Shown: in pieces, positions 62,493 to 64,000 of the stretch
Layout: each line of letters begins with the position of its first letter
Numbering within the stretch: the first letter of the stretch is position 1
Origin: Paraliobacillus sp044383835
Lineage (GTDB): Bacteria > Bacillota > Bacilli > Bacillales > Amphibacillaceae
Reading direction: 5' to 3'
Assembly: GCF_044383835.1 (NCBI RefSeq)
Contig: NZ_JBISEP010000005.1
Span: forward strand, 78,578 to 142,577
DNA: 64,000 nucleotides
Translations under genes and position numbers: made by a program
Notes under the pieces: generated by a model
Told to the model about the DNA's origin: nothing
What the model saw: the letters and a program-made list of their open reading frames with translations, nothing else
The model's database searches: none

Positions 62493-63141
62493 TGTACTAA
62501 TTGTCGACGATCACCCGTCTGTAGGACAGGGAACTAAAACGATTATAGAGACAGAAACTGATATAAAAGCAAGGGTTGTCACAGTTGTTAATGAGGCCAT
62601 GGAAATTATTAAAAATGATAATTTTGAAATATATTTAATAGATTTATACATGCCTGAAATAAACGGTATTGAACTTACCAAAATGATACTAAAAGTTGAC
62701 CCAGAAGCTAGAGTTCTTATTTATTCAGGATTTGATTTAATAGCTCATTATAATTTTTTAATTGAGGCAGGAGTTGCAGGATTAATTAGTAAAACAGCAA
62801 CGAAAGAACAATTGATCATCGCAATTAGATGTGCAATGAGAGATGAAGCAGTCATTCCACTACAGTTATTAACACAACTGAGAAGGATTAACACAGAACC
62901 TTCATCTAGTGAAGGAAAACAAAACTTGGGAGATATTTCATTATCTAGTAAAGAACAGCAAATATTAGATGGAATTGCAAACGGCTTAACCAATAAAGTC
63001 ATCGCTATTGATTTGCGCATGAGTCAACGAACGATTGAATATCATTTAACCAAAATTTTTTTAAAGCTAGGAGTTGGTTCAAGAACAGAAGCGCTATTAA
63101 AAGCGAAAGAATTTGGACTATTATCTAAGCAGTTAATGTGA
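62485..63141 (+). CDS. comA: ComA-like response regulator (NarL/FixJ family)
   Basis: 218 residues: receiver domain with acidic pair D8-D9 and phospho-acceptor D53 (YLIDLYMPEINGIEL), and a LuxR-type helix-turn-helix (SSKEQQILDGIANGLTNKVIAIDL, MSQRTIEYHLTKIFLKL). Size and domain order match ComA (214 residues). ATG 62485 is 9 bases after AGGAG; ATG 62476 overlaps it. Stop of comP overlaps the start, so the pair is coupled. Likely activates transcription when phosphorylated by ComP. Confidence 0.9.
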   Translation: MINVLIVDDHPSVGQGTKTIIETETDIKARVVTVVNEAMEIIKNDNFEIYLIDLYMPEINGIELTKMILKVDPEARVLIYSGFDLIAHYNFLIEAGVAGLISKTATKEQLIIAIRCAMRDEAVIPLQLLTQLRRINTEPSSSEGKQNLGDISLSSKEQQILDGIANGLTNKVIAIDLRMSQRTIEYHLTKIFLKLGVGSRTEALLKAKEFGLLSKQLM

Positions 63142-63164
63142 TGAATATATTTATACTTCGTCAT

Positions 63165-63248
63165 ACTAGGATACCCGCAAATAGGTTGTGGAAAATAGCA
63201 GGTGGATTTACGGTGAAATTTTACAGAACCTATGAGAGAATCTATAGT
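63165..63248 (+). promoter_or_regulatory. Promoter of the secreted peptide gene with ComA-like half-sites
   Basis: TTTACA (63220-63225), 17 bases, TATAGT (63243-63248). Upstream, CCGCAA (63175-63180) is a perfect ComA half-site; the expected TTGCGG partner is degenerate (ACTAGG). TTGTGG (63186-63191) is another near half-site. They sit near -70 to -80, a usual position for ComA. Weak as operators, but well placed. Confidence 0.45.
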
Positions 63249-63315
63249 AAGGATATCCTTTGAATTTTTTCAACTGATTAACAACAGTTAACAAAAATTG
63301 GAGGTAGGTATTTTT

Positions 63316-63645
63316 ATGAAAAAGAAAACGAAACAGTTTATTTGCTCGATGTTGGTAGTTGGCACAATTGTATTAGGTGGAAATACAGCGTTTGCGGCAT
63401 CTTTTGGGAATGCTTCTAGTGGAGCGTCTTCTGTAGAAGTTTTTCAAATTAAATATAATGGTGCCGCATGGAATTACAGTCGTTCGAAATATAAATCCAC
63501 TTCGTTTAAATATTCACGAAATGGTAGAACTTTACTTAGTAAAACAGCCTATAATAGTAAAGTGACAGGTTCTGTTTGGGACGATATAAGATGGGGAGAC
63601 AAGTATACTACGAAATTTAATTGGTACCGTGGAGCACGTAGATAA
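63316..63645 (+). CDS. Small secreted basic peptide, possible bacteriocin (lactococcin 972-like layout)
   Basis: 109 residues with a Sec signal peptide (KKKTKQF, hydrophobic core, AFA-A cleavage near residue 27). The mature part is about 82 residues, rich in Ser, Tyr, Lys, Arg and Trp, with no cysteine, and ends VTGSVWDDIRWGDKYTTKFNWYRGARR-like (aromatic and basic). The layout (signal peptide, cysteine-free beta-type mature domain, aromatic end) recalls lactococcin 972-type bacteriocins, but I cannot confirm homology. ATG 63316 follows GGAGG. Directly downstream of comPA with its own promoter and terminator. Confidence 0.7.
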   Translation: MKKKTKQFICSMLVVGTIVLGGNTAFAASFGNASSGASSVEVFQIKYNGAAWNYSRSKYKSTSFKYSRNGRTLLSKTAYNSKVTGSVWDDIRWGDKYTTKFNWYRGARR

Positions 63646-63738
63646 TTTTTCCTAGTTTGAATTTTTAAAATATCTGCTTAACAAAATTTAATGAAATATC
63701 TATGTGATTTAATTATTAATGAATTACAGAAAATGGTT

Positions 63739-63776
63739 CGGGCCTGATAGATTTTTTCTTCCTAGGCCCGGTTTTA
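63739..63776 (+). terminator. Terminator after the secreted peptide gene
   Basis: CGGGCCT (63739-63745) and AGGCCCG (63764-63770), followed by GTTTT. The remaining gap up to 63990 shows no gene or other clear element. Confidence 0.6.
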
Positions 63777-63990
63777 TATTGATATCGATTTTAAAATCTT
63801 ATAAAGTACCGCATTACTTTAATCATGAATAATAACTTATTGTTTTTACAGCTGTGTAGTTGGTATTTATTAAAAGGTGACGCTATAAATTTATAGATGA
63901 CAACTTTGGTTCTCACCCAAAATTCACATAAATGCTTTATAGTACTATTCACTCTGTTGGAGATTCACCCGTTTAAGGAAGGAGTAGTTT

Positions 63991-64000
63991 GTGAAATATT
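63991..64000 (+). CDS. Start of an unidentified gene cut by the window end
   Basis: GTG 63991 is preceded by AAGGAAGGAG at 63976-63985 with good spacing and begins MKY. Only three codons are visible. In bacteriocin loci a membrane protein or ABC transporter gene is often next, but nothing here proves it. Confidence 0.4.

Overview
The window is low-GC, densely coded DNA from a spore-forming Firmicute, most likely a Bacillaceae relative of Oceanobacillus, Virgibacillus or Gracilibacillus. Supporting signs are strong AGGAGG-type ribosome-binding sites, SigW-like promoters, a splA-splB spore photoproduct lyase pair, a YuaF/flotillin pair, SipS-type signal peptidase, TPP and FMN riboswitches with transcriptional terminators, and a ComP/ComA-type two-component system. 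Pyruvate formate-lyase under an Fnr-type box points to a facultative anaerobe. I recognised no tRNA, rRNA, CRISPR array, intact insertion sequence or prophage.

Layout. 1-4.6 kb: a sugar-phosphate isomerase-like protein, then pflB-pflA. 4.6-12.2 kb: an M24 dipeptidase with a sodium/solute symporter, Ohr peroxiredoxin, a YidC2-type insertase preceded by a MifM-like arrest-peptide ORF, a decayed hsdR remnant, and yuaF-floT. 12.3-18.3 kb: an MFS exporter, signal peptidase, splAB, and the TPP-riboswitch operon thiD-thiM-thiE. 18.4-28.4 kb: mixed small genes (HIT protein, a frameshifted pspC, a GNAT-Nudix fusion with a nucleotidyltransferase, DJ-1/PfpI, an M23 peptidase, DUF456, pyridoxal kinase, an ABC exporter with a possible SigW promoter, an omega-amidase-like hydrolase, CueP). 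28.5-31.1 kb: a GntR/YtrA-type regulator with ABC genes behind a 41-bp perfect palindrome. 31.2-34.6 kb: ddl, GNAT, Nudix and a DUF4349 lipoprotein. 34.9-43.0 kb: argG-argH and carA-carB-argF. 43.0-46.0 kb: an ABC exporter and TetR regulator behind a 46-bp perfect palindrome, plus an isochorismatase-family hydrolase. 46.1-51.7 kb: murB, a VanZ protein and the FMN-riboswitch operon ribD-ribE-ribBA-ribH. 52.2-56.5 kb: murR-murQ-murP-mupG for recovery of N-acetylmuramic acid.

56.7-64 kb is an AT-rich accessory region. It has an XRE regulator, remnants of a small hydrophobic peptide gene and a membrane protein, then a quorum-sensing locus in comQ-comX-comP-comA order. comQ is a 3' fragment and comX has a stop and a frameshift, while comP and comA are intact. 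Directly downstream is a gene for a small basic secreted peptide, with a good sigma-A promoter and imperfect ComA-type half-sites.

The most noteworthy items are this apparently deafened ComQXPA system beside a secreted peptide gene, the MifM-like arrest ORF whose own codons appear to sequester the yidC2 Shine-Dalgarno, several very long perfect palindromes, and an RNA hairpin covering the splA ribosome-binding site.
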